Source of the DNA: Alisma plantago-aquatica
Taxonomy: Eukaryota > Streptophyta > Magnoliopsida > Alismatales > Alismataceae
Direction of reading: 5' to 3'
Length of the DNA: 64,000 nucleotides
Assembly: GCA_963693085.1 (NCBI GenBank)
Contig: OY856409.1
Location: 1,537,107,072-1,537,171,071, forward strand
Under the pieces are notes generated by a model, which worked only from the letters and a program-made list of their open reading frames with translations, was not told where the DNA came from and did not search any database. Position numbers and translations under genes: made by a program. Of the stretch, positions 1 to 10,406 are shown piece after piece. Position 1 is the stretch's first letter. Each line of letters begins with the position of its first letter.

Positions 1-244
1 TGACAAAGCAACAAGGGAAAATCTACAAGCTTACATATTTATATTTTCATGCAATGTAATCACTGTTGTAAAAACTTGTACAAAAATATAATGTACAAGT
101 ACTTAGAATTGCATGTAAATCAAGCGTTAGATTCTCCCTAGCTAAACACCACAGTTAGACAAGTCATCCCATTCAAATAGGATTACTTATGCACACTCAC
201 ACACATAATTAGTGCCTAAATTGAAACCTTGAAATAGGATCAAT

Positions 245-445
245 CTCGGTCGACAAACCCCTCGACCGAGACACTCTCGGTCGACAATCTTCTCGACCGA
301 GAAAGATCCAAAGTAGCTGTTAGACACAACAGACAAGTTAGTTGGCAGTTGAAGAAAGACGTTGCAAATCACTTGTTCCAGAGAGCCTGTCGGTCGACAA
401 AATTTCGACCGAGTAGGTGTCTCGGTCGACCATTTGTCGACCGAG
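245..445. repeat. Four hairpins sharing the CTCGGTCGAC / GTCGACCGAG palindrome
   Basis: Inverted repeats with arms of about 9-10 bases and loops of about 5-7 bases occur at 245-270, 276-301, 389-413 and 421-445. They come as two closely spaced pairs about 90 bp apart. Arms are nearly identical between copies while the loops differ, which suggests the stem is the conserved part. They lie 140-340 bp upstream of the TATA box at 581-590, inside the presumed U3 of the copia LTR. Confidence 0.9.
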
Positions 446-580
446 ATGGTCTCTGACAGCAACTGCAGAATTAATTAATTAGCCGTTGTTAAAGCAACAA
501 CTTTGTACCTAACGGCTAGTTAAGCACTTAGAAACCCCTAGAAGTTGTCTAGAACGTCCTTAAGCATCCTTAGGCCATTC

Positions 581-590
581 CTATAAATAG
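581..590 (+). promoter_or_regulatory. TATA box of the copia LTR
   Basis: ctataaatag lies in a GC-poor to mixed context downstream of the hairpin cluster; it is the only good plus-strand TATA motif in this LTR and probably marks U3/R. Confidence 0.55.
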
Positions 591-960
591 GACAAGCCAT
601 AGGACACCTAAACTCACTTGTTTTACACTTGCTACACTTGAGAAAATACTTGAGCATACTTGAGCAATCTGTTGCAAGCAAATTGAGCACTGTGATCATT
701 GGCCTACTTTCCCCTTAGCTCAAATTCGTGTCCTATAGGCTAGCATCTCCTTACTACAGCACTTACACTTCTACACTCATTGGTTAGGAGATCAATACGC
801 TTGATATAGGCAAATCAAGCCTTGTGCTTAAAAGGATAAGTTGTAATTTCTATTTTCTTTCTTGTTCCTTTTTATCCTTTGTATTCTCCTTGCTACTCCT
901 AGGGTTGGAGGCTGCGGATTGGAGAGAGTTTGACTTCTCAGGTGGAGAAGGGGACTTCAA

Positions 961-1110
961 GCTACTTCAAGAAGGCTATCGCACGGGAAGCTACTTCAAG
1001 AAGGCTATTGCAACGGGAAGCTACTTCAAGAGGAAGGCTGCTTCAAGGTGGTGCAATTACTTCTAGGTGAAGACTGCTTCAAGGTTGGGCGATTACTTCT
1101 AGGTGAAGGC
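961..1110 (+). repeat. Two short tandem repeat arrays in the copia LTR
   Basis: A unit of about 29 bp (gctacttcaagaaggctat plus gcacgggaa) occurs at 961-989 and 990-1018 and partly again from 1019. It is followed by two copies of a unit of about 36 bp (gcttcaaggt...gattacttctaggtgaag) at about 1038-1073 and 1074-1109. Both units begin with a related gctNcttcaag core, so the second array may derive from the first. Confidence 0.8.
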
Positions 1111-1360
1111 TGCTTGAAGGGTTTAGGAAAAGAAATTGTATTTTATGTAAAATCCTTGCGAGGTAATAAAATAAATTTCTTTTCAAATCCCGATTGGGTA
1201 AGCAACCGGGTAGTGGACTGACTTCCTTAGTATTTGCTAAGGTTGGAACCACTCTAAACTCTTGTCTCCTTGTCCAATATCTTTGTGATTGATTGTTTGA
1301 GTTAATTAATTATTAAAATCTTTATAAAACTCTATTCACCCCCCTCTAGTAGTTTTCAAG

Positions 1361-1734
1361 GGAGTTATTAGAGGATTGTCTGAAAGACTGAGGTGTCTAG
1401 AAAAGGATCACTTTCGGGGGATGGCAATATTTTCCTCCGCACCGCTAGTCGGAAATGAGGACTCCTGGATTGTGTGACTTCCTGGACAATGTTTGAGGAT
1501 TTGACTCGAAATAAGATACCTTTAGGACTCTCTCATCTTGTTCATCCCTCCTCAACTCAAATTCTATTAAGGATTTCAAGGATTATGATTTTCTCTCTCT
1601 TCCTCACCCTCTTGAGGTATTGGTAAGGTTGATAAGGTTTAAGGAATCCTCCACCAAAGTAATAAAAGATGCATAATTAAAATGTCATTGGCATAAGTAT
1701 AATTAGGTAAATAATAGACTAAAGGTCTGTTTGT
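1361..1734 (+). other. Presumed remnant leader upstream of gypsy gag
   Basis: No gene is visible. A primer-binding site (TGGTATCAGAGC type) and a 5' LTR end like the one at 9361-9370 would be expected here for a complete chromovirus, and neither is present. The stretch probably is decayed 5' untranslated leader of the gypsy element that follows. Confidence 0.4.
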
Positions 1735-3096
1735 GTGCTTATGTGGATGTCTCGTACAAAGAATGTGGCCATTGCGGTTGCCATCAATGGTGGTGGACCT
1801 CCCCACAAAGAGAGTGGGTCTTTTGAGAAAAGAAAGCGGAACCATGGTGGTAGAACCTCAAAGAAGAGAAAGAGACATGAAGGAACTAAACATGAGGCCC
1901 CCAACCCTGACCTGATACCCTTCAGCAACCTCGAGCAAGAGGAAGGACCAGGATATGAGGAACAATATGAGTACGAGGAAGTCACCCAGATGGAGGAGGA
2001 CCAGTCTGGAGGTCTAGAACCGACCATGGTAGTTCACACTATGGAATGGATGGAGCATCAGAAATGGCTGACTGAGGCTATCCATGCCTTAGCCCTAAGG
2101 GACATAGATAGAGATGAGAATGGTGAGCCACGACCGGTTCGTCCTCGACTTGGAGCCACCATCTTAGACTTTATCAAGATAAACATTGAGAAGTTCTGGG
2201 GAGAAGATAAGTCTGAAGTGGTCAACAAGGCGGAAGCTTGGATGCTTGCAGTTGAGAATGGATTATGTATGCTGGAAGTACAGCCAAACAAGAAGGTTTT
2301 GTTTGCTACTCACCTTTTGGAAGGTGCACCCAAGATATGGTGGGAGAACCATATCACAAGAAGAGACCTAATTGAAGAACCGATGGCGTGGACCGATTTC
2401 AAAACCATCTTCACTGCCATATTCATCCCTGTCTCAGCCAAGAAGGAGAAGGAAAGAGAGTTCACCAACATGACTCAAGGAAGCTCGTCAGTTGCGGACT
2501 TTGGTCGCAAGTTCGGCATCCTGGAATGCTTCAGACACATGATGGATGAAGAAAGAAGGGTGGACCACTTCATCGAGCGTCTGCACCCTGTCATCAAGCC
2601 ACATGTGATGGCTAGTAAGCCAAAGACCTTCTCTGAAGCCAACAACACTGCCTTAGACATGGAAAGGACGGTGATGTCTGTGCAGAATCAATCCAAAGGG
2701 TACTAGGGTTTCACTGAAGGAGCTCAAGCGAAGAGGAATGAACACAAGAAGGGACAAGGATGCAACCACAACAAAACCAAGCATAGGCACAAAGGCAAGC
2801 CCCGTGGTCACCTCCATCAGTGTCACACCTACGGACAGACACATCTTGGGAAGTGTCGTTTTGAGAAGAAGGTGTGTTTCAAATGTCAGCAAGAGGGACA
2901 CTTCATCGCCAATTGCCCCCAGCCTGACCCAAGAGGACCTTTGGGGTCACAACTTGTTGCAGCACAACCAGTCGCTGCAGCACCTCCAGCTGGAGCACCC
3001 CCAGCTGGAGAAAGGAGACAAGCTAGAGTGTTCTCCATCGACAATGAAGAAGTTCAGGAGAATGCTAATAGGCTGATTGAGGGTAATAACCCTTAG
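1735..3096 (+). pseudogene. gag: gag of the plus-strand chromovirus, with CCHC zinc knuckle
   Basis: Capsid/nucleocapsid polyprotein that would package element RNA into cytoplasmic particles. One frame runs 1735-3096 with a single premature TAG at 2704-2706. The N-terminal ~60 residues are basic (KRKR, KKRKRH runs); the middle carries the retrotransposon gag signature around residues 150-290, including a TQGSSSVADF string equivalent to the QGS.SV segment of plant gypsy Gag. Past the TAG, the frame continues into a Lys/His-rich stretch and one CCHC knuckle (C-x2-C-x4-H-x4-C) at 2875-2916, then a Pro/Ala-rich tail. The start may be the Met at 1735 or the MSRTK Met four codons later. The TAG could have arisen from a CAG codon. 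Protease follows in another frame. Confidence 0.85.
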
Positions 3097-3136
3097 ATGT
3101 TTTTCCTTTTAGTTTAGTCGATCATGTAATAGCTTT

Positions 3137-3511
3137 TTGGTGTGGTATAACTATGTAGGCATGTTGGAAGTCATGGGACAAAATGTAAAAGCACTTTTTG
3201 ATTCTGGTTTTACTAATACTTTTATTTCAAGAAATCTGGCAACTATGCTTGGTTTGGATATCAAGGATTTGGGTTTTGTTCTGGATGTCACAACTCTGAG
3301 TGGTCGTATTTGTACCTCTCTTTTGAAAACCCCTATTTTTCCAGTTAAGTATCTGAACCATGAGCTTCCCACTGACTTCATCCTCCTCGATATGAATGAT
3401 TTTGATGTAATCATCAGTATGGATTGGCTTTCCACCTACAGAGCCCAGATTGACTGTAGAGAGAAGAAGATTCTTATTAGGAAGACCGGCCATCCACACT
3501 TCACCATTTGA
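3137..3511 (+). pseudogene. Retropepsin-like protease of the plus-strand chromovirus
   Basis: Aspartic protease that would process Gag-Pol. The catalytic motif reads LFDSG with the active Asp at 3200-3202, followed by the usual F-I-S strand, and the family's second motif D.I..MDWLS near 3400-3435. DSG instead of DTG is common in plant gypsy elements. The frame is shifted by one relative to gag, and there is a TGA at 3509-3511, so the protease is separated from both neighbours. It reads on in the same frame, with further stops, into the RT region. Confidence 0.8.
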
Positions 3512-3646
3512 GGAAGGAAGGATGCGACAACCAGCCTTTATGTGTCTGCTTTGAAAGGAGAATGAATACTATCCAAGGGTTGTCGAGCCTACCTAGCCAT
3601 AGTTACCGTACCTGAAGTTAAGGGATGATCCTTAGAGGAGATAGAG

Positions 3647-4536
3647 GTGGTCTGGGAGTATGCAGATGTGTTTCCAGAGGATCTACCAGGAATTCCCCCT
3701 GAGAGGGAGGTAGATTTCTCTATTGAGCTAGCTCCTGGGACTAACCCTATATCTAAGTCACCCTATAGAATGGCCCTTGCAGAGTTGCTTGAGCTAAAAA
3801 CCCAGTTGCAAGAGTTTTTGGATAAAGGCTTCATCCGACCCAGTACATCCCCTTGAGGAGCACCAGTCCTCTTTGTGAAAAAGAAGGATGGGTCGCTTCG
3901 GATGTGTATTGACTAACTAAGTATCCTTTTCCTAGAATATATGATCTGTTTGACCAACTCAAATTAGCTCGAGTCTTCTCCAAGATTGATTTGAGGTTAG
4001 GATACCACCAGGTAAGAGTCAGGAGTGAGGATATACCTAAAATAGCTTTTCGAACCTGATATGGCCACTATGAGTTTGTGGTCATGCTGTTTGGATTATT
4101 CAATGCCCCTAGTGTCTTCATGAACCTCATGAATAGTGTGTTCCAGCCTTTCCTTGACTCTTTTGTGATTTTGTTCATAGATGACATTTTGGTGTACTCG
4201 GATGACCTAGCCCAACATCGTGACCACCTGGGTAGAGTCCTTGATATCCTGAGAAAGAATAAGTTTTTCGAAAAGTTCTTGAAATGTGAGTTTTGGTTAG
4301 ACCAAGTCATGTTTCTTGGACACATCATCTCAGGAGGAACAATCACTGTAGATCCAGCCAAAGTATCGGCAGTTCGAAATTGGCCGACACCAAAGAACCC
4401 CTCTGAGATTCGCAGCTTCTTGGGGTTGGCCGGATACTACCATCCCTTCATCAAGGATTTCTCAAAGACTGCCTTGCCGTTGACCATGTTAACCCGGAAG
4501 GATGTGAAGTTTGTGTGGTCTGACATATATATGTGA
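3647..4536 (+). pseudogene. Reverse transcriptase of the plus-strand chromovirus
   Basis: RNA-dependent DNA polymerase domain. The N-terminal part (3647-3855) holds the conserved VFPEDLPG...PPEREV.F.IEL.PGT.PIS..PYRM linker, then a TGA, then VLFVKKKDGS.RMCID. At about 3913 roughly eleven codons are missing: the YRxLNKVT segment that normally follows CID is absent and the reading frame changes. The frame resumes with [14 protein letters not shown], and the catalytic FIDDILVYS lies at 4174-4200 (FIDD at 4174-4185). FLGHIIS and SFLGLAGYY follow as in intact elements. The deletion removes part of the fingers, so this copy cannot be active. Confidence 0.85.
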
Positions 4537-4990
4537 AGCTTGCTTCCAAGAGTTGAAGGAGAAGCTGACCACTGCCCCTATGTTGACTCTACCTTCTAGC
4601 AATGAGGGTTTCATGATGTTCATTGATGCTTCCAAGATGGGACTTGGCTATGTGTTGGAACATAATTGATATGTGGCTGTATATGCTTCCCAATAGCTCA
4701 AGCCCAATGAGGTGAATTATCTGACACATGACCTAGAGCTAGCTGCTATTATCCATGCTTTGAAGATATGGCGGCATTACCTGTACGGTGCTACCTTTGA
4801 GATCTTCACTGACCATAAGAGCTTAAAATACCTGCTGACACAGAGAGACCTGAACCTACGACAGCAATGATGGATGGAGTATATGAAGTATTATGACTTC
4901 ACCATTGCCTACCATCCTGGTAAGGCAAATGTCATAACAGATGCTTTGAGTCAAAAACAGCTTAAGTGTGCAGTTGTTTTGTCCAGTTAG
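4537..4990 (+). pseudogene. RNase H domain of the plus-strand chromovirus
   Basis: Degenerate but clear. The N-terminal half appears across frames (FIDASKMGLGYVL at about 4618-4660, holding the first catalytic Asp). The C-terminal half is one stretch with [19 protein letters not shown] (catalytic Glu) and [10 protein letters not shown] (catalytic Asp), ending at [17 protein letters not shown]. Several stops (for example at about 4666, 4696 and 4867) interrupt it. It directly follows RT, as in all Ty3-gypsy elements. Confidence 0.8.
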
Positions 4991-6323
4991 TGGAAGAGTT
5001 TGGAGGAGCTGGTAGAGTGGACTCCACAACCGCTAGAAGATCGAGTTTGTTTGGCTAATATCCAGATCCAATTTGAGTTGTTGAGTAAGATCATAGCATC
5101 ATAGTTGACCAGTGAAGAGCTAGACAAGATGAAAGGTTTAATGATGAAGCCACCGACTCATCTATCCATGGGAGTAGATGGAGGAAACAGGTTTGAGAAT
5201 CACATATGGGTTCCAGTGGATTCATCGATAAAGGAACGTATCTTGCAAGAAGCTCATGGATCCAAATACACAGTGCACCCAGTAACTACTAAGATGTTCA
5301 ATGACTTGCAGAGGTTTTTCTAGTGGCCAGGAATGAAGAAAGACATTGCGGCATGTGTGGCCAGTTGTCTTACGTGCCAGATGGTGAAGGCCAGACACCA
5401 ATGACCCGGTGGGCTTTTACAGTCGATAGAGATTCCATAGTGGAAATGGGAGCAGATTACCATGGATTTCCTGGTGGGTCTACCCCGGACCAAGAAAGGT
5501 CATGATGCGATATGGGTCGTGGTAGATCGTCTTACCAAGTCAGCACACTTCCTTGCCTTAAAGACCACTGCTAAGGTGTCAGACCTAGCTGAGTTGTATA
5601 TCAAAGAGATTTGTGTGTTTTCATGGTGTACCCAGACCGATCATCTCTGATAGAGACCCAAAGTTTACTTCCAAGCTATCGAAGCAATTTCAAGAAGAAC
5701 TGGGTACCAGGTTGAAGTTTATTACAGCTTATCACCCCCAGACGGATGGTCAGTCAGAAAGGACAATCCAAATGTTAGAAGATTTGTTGAGAGCTTGTGT
5801 ATTTGATTGGGGTGGCTCATGGGAGCAGTACTTACCTTTAGCTGAGTTTGCCTACAACAATAGCTACCAAGCCAGTATCGGGATGCCTCTGTATGAAGCT
5901 TTGTATGGGAGATTGTGTCGGTCTCCACTTCACTGGGATGACGTGGGTGAGAGGACCATGTTGAGGTCAGATGAGCTCCAAGTGTATGCTGATAAAGTTG
6001 CTTTGATCAAGCAAAGGCTGGAGAGAACCCAGGATTGGCAGAAGTCGTATGCTGATGCAAAGTAGATTGATGTGCATTTCACTGTGGGGGAGCATGTGTT
6101 TATGAAAATCCGACTGCTTCGAGCTATAGCTAAGAACAGAGGAAAGCTGAGTCCCCGATATGTGGGTCCATTTGAGGTGTTAGAACAGATTGGTGAAGTT
6201 GTATATCGTTTGGCATTACCCCCTCAGTATAGCATGATGCATGATGTGTTTCACGTGTCCAACCTGAAGCGATATGTGCAATATCCAAGCCATGTGCTGA
6301 GCATTGAACCTATTGAGATTTGA
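4991..6323 (+). pseudogene. Integrase of the plus-strand chromovirus
   Basis: Would insert the cDNA into chromatin. A linker leads into the HHCC zinc finger (HG...VHP then CLTC, about 5248-5380) and the DDE core: first Asp in MDFLVGLP at 5465-5467, second in SDRDPKF at 5649-5651, Glu in DGQSERT at 5757-5759. The core is followed by EFAYNNSYQASIGM and EALYGR, then the KLSPRYVGPFEV and FHVSNLKRYV segments. In-frame stops lie at 5321-5323 (where RFFWWPG is expected, so TGG to TAG), about 5399, and about 5438; a frameshift near 5630 separates the first Asp from the rest. A further TAG sits at 6063-6065 and a TGA at 6321-6323. Confidence 0.88.
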
Positions 6324-6497
6324 GGGAAGCTGACTTATCATGAGACACCTTTGCGGATTCTAGATAACAAGGTGAAAGAGCTCATATGCAAGAAAATAGA
6401 GATGGTAAAGGTTCTTTGGAAGCACCATGGAGAGGATGAGGACACATTGGAGCAGAAGGCGGACATGGAGAAAGCATACCCTGAATTGTTTGTTTGA
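6324..6497 (+). pseudogene. C-terminal chromodomain-like segment of the chromovirus integrase
   Basis: In frame with the integrase after the TGA at 6321-6323. The segment reads P.RILD.KVKEL...I..VKVLW..H, then an aromatic/acidic region ending YPELFV and a natural-looking TGA at 6495-6497. In Tekay/Del elements this domain is thought to direct integration to heterochromatin. It ends about 30 bp before the polypurine tract. Confidence 0.75.
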
Positions 6498-6526
6498 TTG
6501 CTTGAATTTTGAGAGCAAAATTCCTA

Positions 6527-6540
6527 TAAGGAGGGGAGGA
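6527..6540 (+). other. Polypurine tract of the plus-strand chromovirus
   Basis: aaggaggggagga lies directly before the TG that opens the 3' LTR at 6541, the expected site of plus-strand priming. Confidence 0.8.
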
Positions 6541-7352
6541 TGTTATAACCTCAATTTCTTAAGAATGTAGCAAAAGATGTAATTCTCTTTTAAAAGAATA
6601 AATAAAATCTATTTCTTTGATTTGTGATGGATTTCATGTGAAATGTCTTTGATTGATTGATAAGGGCCTTGTTGGCCATTAAGCCCAATTGAAAAGAAAA
6701 GAGAAATAAAAAGGAAAAGGGTTTAATTAATAAAAGGGAAATATGAGAAATAGACAATTAAAAGAGGGTAAAGGCAAATAGACATTCTCCAATATGGGAA
6801 TCCATGCCTTTAGGATTTCTTGAGGTCCAAGGGACCCAAAATAACAAAATATTAGCAAAGGGAAAAGAAATACCAATTAATGTTGGATTAATTAAAGGGT
6901 AACTTAGGAGGGAAGGAAACCTTCTCAACCATTGTAATTTGTTTCCTAAATTTCGTACATAGCTAGATAATGTAAAGACAAACGTTCCCTTAAAATTTGA
7001 GGAAAAAAGGAATTATGGTTTGGGAGATATCAATTTCTCAAGATTTCTCCAAAATAAGGCATTAAATTGGCAATTGAAAAAGGTTTTTTCCTTTGCGTTT
7101 GATCGCGTGCAATACACACCATTAGATCTGGATCCAACGTTGGACGCTCGTATTCTAAGTCCCACTGGGACTGTGATTCTACATTTACAGAGGGACTTTC
7201 CCTCTTGGATTCCTCGTGATCCACTGAATGCGCAAGTTTACTGATGATTCCTTTGAACTCAGGAAAGGAAACCGAAGGGAAACATCCCTGGTTTGACAAG
7301 GATTGGTTGCCGATTGGAAAAGTTCCAAATCCGGCAGGGACTTTCCCGACCC

Positions 7353-7360
7353 TATATATA
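7353..7360 (+). promoter_or_regulatory. TATA box of the chromovirus 3' LTR
   Basis: tatatata in the context cgaccctatatataggga; the related solo LTR has tatataaa at the equivalent place (46007-46014). Confidence 0.6.
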
Positions 7361-8744
7361 GGGAGGGATGAACAAGGGAATCATCACCTCTGTTTGCTTT
7401 TCCAATCGCTACGGAAGAGTGCGAGGAACGTTTTAGCACGTCCAATTGATCTGTTAGTCCTGTCCTCCATCCTCCTCACCTCCGCGAAGCTCGCCGGAGT
7501 CCGGCAAGTAGGAGAGGGCCACGACGTGATTGCAGCCTGCAATTGGACCCCTGGTCATGTTCTACGGAGGAAGACAAAGCTTCCTGGCTTCTTGGCGTGC
7601 TAGAGGGACGGATAGATTGAAGAGTCAACACTTGAGTTGACCACGGACCTATTGCGCTCGGTGCAAGGTTGAAGATGAAGACCTCGCGGTATTTTACCAA
7701 AGCACCCCTCGCCTCCTACAATCGCATTAATGTTAGTCCGGTCTTTTGCCTATTTCTAATCATAAAAGAGGAACGCGCGTCTGCGGCTGTTGGATCCTAA
7801 GTGGACCAACGGATCAAACGATCCATATTTTTCTGAAAAATTCCAATAAATCAATTAAATGGAATTTTCGTGATAAAATCATAACTCTTGCTAGAAAACT
7901 CAGATGGGAAAAGTATATACATGAAAAGTGATCAAAAAATATGAGGAATAAATTAAAAATGGTTTGAAAGCCTAAATTTGCCTCTTTTAACAAAAGTGTA
8001 TTATTTTGATAAAAAGGGTGTTAATTTGTGGATAGAAACCCTAATTATAAATCAAGGATAGATTTCTTATTGCAATTAGGTTATTTCAATCATGGTTAAC
8101 TTGTTTAATGATAAAGTTAGATTTTAACCTATTTTGATGATGGAATTGCAAAAATTAGGGTTTTAAACCTAATGTTGTAATTAATACCCTTAGAAACCCT
8201 AAGTGAGGAAAAAGGGAAAGAAAAGATATAATTAATTCGAAAATTAGGGTTTTGTGGTCCCAGCCTGATCTTAGGATCTTAAAGGAAAATAAGATGAGAT
8301 AATTAGGGTTTGATGGATATTTTGATAAAAGTAAGGTAAAAGTAGTAAAAAGGAAGTGAAACCATAATTATGGTCAAAACCCTAAAAAGGACTAATAACC
8401 CTAGGAAATAACTAGGATAAATAGATCATGATGACATGATTAATGATAGAAAAATTGGATGCCTTTTCAGGATCAATTTGTGTGTGCTTGCTTGATTTTT
8501 GGATCAATTGAGTTATTTCTACATTCAAGTCTTCTTGGCAGGTATGTGGTTAATTATTATTAATCGCATTAGTTTTCCCAAAGGTTTCCCAGATGGTTAA
8601 TCACATTGATTGAAACTAAACAGTTTGGATGTTCATACTACAATTATAAAGTCACTATAGTTATCACAATTATAAATACATGTGTATTCTCGCACCTACA
8701 TGCCTCCCTGATGGAAGATGCCATAAAGGTCAGGCCCAAGAGGG

Positions 8745-8882
8745 TAGACCAATGGGCACCATAAGAGGTGACCCCAGACACCAAGCTCGAGAATGAGAAG
8801 GTGGTCTATGTTGAATGACTATGGGGAACTATGAGAGGTGACCCCCAGGCACCAAGCTCGGGATTGAGAAGGTGGCCTTAAG
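8745..8882 (+). repeat. Imperfect tandem duplication inside the chromovirus LTR
   Basis: Two copies of a unit of roughly 65-70 bp, each holding agaggtgacccc, caccaagctcg and tgagaaggtgg, run head to tail. The solo LTR at 45056-48395 has a different tandem duplication at the corresponding place (about 47710-47815). Confidence 0.75.
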
Positions 8883-9370
8883 TCAATGGCAAAAGAGAAA
8901 CCCTAGAGGGGTATTCTAGGGTTAGGGAAAAAGCAGCGGAGAATGACACATTGAAAATATAAATTGGGTTGCTAAAATACCCTGATTGTGATAATTAAAT
9001 TGTTAGCCTTATTTGTGAGCTTTTGGTTGTCCCCACATACCAGCATATTCCCGTATGCTGATCGTGTTTTGTTTGTCGGTGTTTTAGGTACAACCCTAAA
9101 ATGAACAAACACTAAAGTGACACATTGTGAAAATAAGAAATAAAGTGCAAGGAGGATTAGATAGAGTAGATTCAAACTGTGGATAGATAGATTTCCAATG
9201 TTTTAAAAGGTATGCAAAGTTTTATTTTAATACTAGATTTCAGTTTAGATAGTAGAATTTCATAATTATCATTGATTATTTGTCGAACCTTTGATCTGGT
9301 TTATTGGGATGACGGCTCTGACCTCTTGGTCTTCCTTAAGTGGGGGTTACCGGGAGGCGGGGTCGTTACA

Positions 9371-10406
9371 CTTGCCTATAGAAAAAAGCAAAATTTTACT
9401 TGCCTTTGAGCTTGTAATGAACTACAACATTTAATAAATTGTTACTTACGATACTAAAAAGGTGCATGGTTTAGGATCAACATGTTCACAAGGTTTGTTG
9501 GGTCTTACATGGGGTAAATGCTAATTTTCTTCATATATGCTTGAAATAAATACACTCAATTTATAAAGTAGAAATTTGTGGCCAAATGCAATGAAAATGC
9601 AAAATATCAATACAATGCAAATGAATCTCAATAATCAATTTATAAAGCAGATACTTCTTGTGTTGATTGTATTTTTAAAAATGCATTTAAAAAGTTGTGT
9701 GGATCTCTAAGATATGAGTTCCCCCTTCATGACAAGAACCTGGAGGTGTTGAGGAGGAATTTTCTCAAACCCCTACCTCATTAGTTATGAATAAGACATT
9801 AAGTAAGCTTAAACAAGATTATGATGTGTTTTTCATAGTGTTTAAAAAAGCTTATGATTTTTTCAATGTTAGCACATATTAATTAAATGGTTTCATTTTG
9901 ATTCTATGTAGACTAGAATATGTGGAACCTGTTATGAAAAAAAAGTGTTTTGGTCAACAGATGGTTATAAGATCTGATGAAATAGACTATGGTCTAGGAT
10001 TTTCCCAGTTTTCTCAAGGAGCCCAAGTTCTTAAAGAATGGTGATGGAGGATTTGTTAACATTATTCCGGCCAAGCACAAGTTCTTATTGTCAAACCAAC
10101 ATTAATCAAATTCCAGAACATCTAGTAACAAGTGTATGCCTTTTCATCATATAAGTTATAGATGGTCAAAGGATGTACAAATTATTGTACTACTTATGAG
10201 ATGTTGTATGATAGATTGCCTCATGGGTGTTGTATTTAATAAAAGAGATTACATGTCCTCCCTATTTAATTTACAGTTGATTATAAATAATAAATATTGA
10301 TATTTAGAATATATAATTATAGATATGTGACTTTAAATTGCAATTTATTTAGAAATTTTGGTAATGAACTGAAAGTGACTAAATACAAGCCATGAAAATG
10401 CCATCA
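9371..10406. other. AT-rich intergenic DNA
   Basis: Flank of the chromovirus LTR. Short open frames only, no conserved motif recognised. Confidence 0.6.

Larger units (their letters stand above)
1..1360 (+). mobile_element. Ty1-copia (Sirevirus-like) LTR, solo or remnant
   Basis: The stretch reads as a plus-oriented LTR. It has a TATA box (ctataaatag, 581-590), a transcribed-looking region downstream, and near 1331-1348 the string ctattcacccccctctag, which from family knowledge is typical of the 3' end of many plant copia LTRs. Four near-identical hairpins lie upstream of the TATA box (245-445); repeated palindromes in the LTR are a known Sirevirus trait. Two kinds of short tandem repeat lie downstream (961-1110). 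I see no copia gag or pol beside it: the next coding sequence is Ty3-gypsy gag at 1735. It could be a solo LTR inserted in the gypsy leader or the edge of a larger copia element to the left. Neither end is fixed precisely and I found no TSD. Confidence 0.5.
1735..9370 (+). mobile_element. 5'-truncated Ty3-gypsy chromovirus (Tekay/Del-like)
   Basis: Plus-strand LTR retrotransposon read in the order gag with zinc knuckle, protease, reverse transcriptase, RNase H, integrase, C-terminal chromodomain, polypurine tract and 3' LTR. That order (integrase after RT/RNase H) defines Ty3-gypsy; the YHPQTDGQSERTI integrase motif and the VKVLW-containing C-terminal domain point to the chromoviral Tekay/Del lineage. 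The 5' LTR and PBS are missing: a copia LTR occupies the place where they should be. Every domain has stops or frameshifts, so the copy is dead. Its LTR family recurs as the solo LTR at 45056-48395. Clade assignment rests on remembered motifs, not on a tree. Confidence 0.85.
6541..9370 (+). mobile_element. 3' LTR of the plus-strand chromovirus (2,830 bp)
   Basis: Opens TGTTATAACC just after the polypurine tract and closes GGGGTCGTTACA at 9370. The last ~120 bp match the end of the solo LTR at 45056-48395 closely (the shared gggttaccgggaggcggggt string), and the openings match too, so both boundaries are supported. A TATA box (tatatata, 7353-7360) with a GC-richer transcribed-looking stretch downstream marks the promoter. 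The five bases after it are cttgc; the partner TSD cannot be checked because the 5' end is lost. Open frames within it (for example 7244-7603) have no recognisable product. Confidence 0.85.

Noticed and set aside
824..1066. 80-codon open frame with a hydrophobic, signal-peptide-like N-terminus
   Set aside because: It lies in the copia LTR and its second half is a translation of short tandem repeats.
1719..2027. Antisense 102-codon frame
   Set aside because: Shadow of gag on the opposite strand, with no motif of its own.
7244..7603. 119-codon frame downstream of the LTR TATA box
   Set aside because: Lies wholly inside a retrotransposon LTR and resembles no protein I know.
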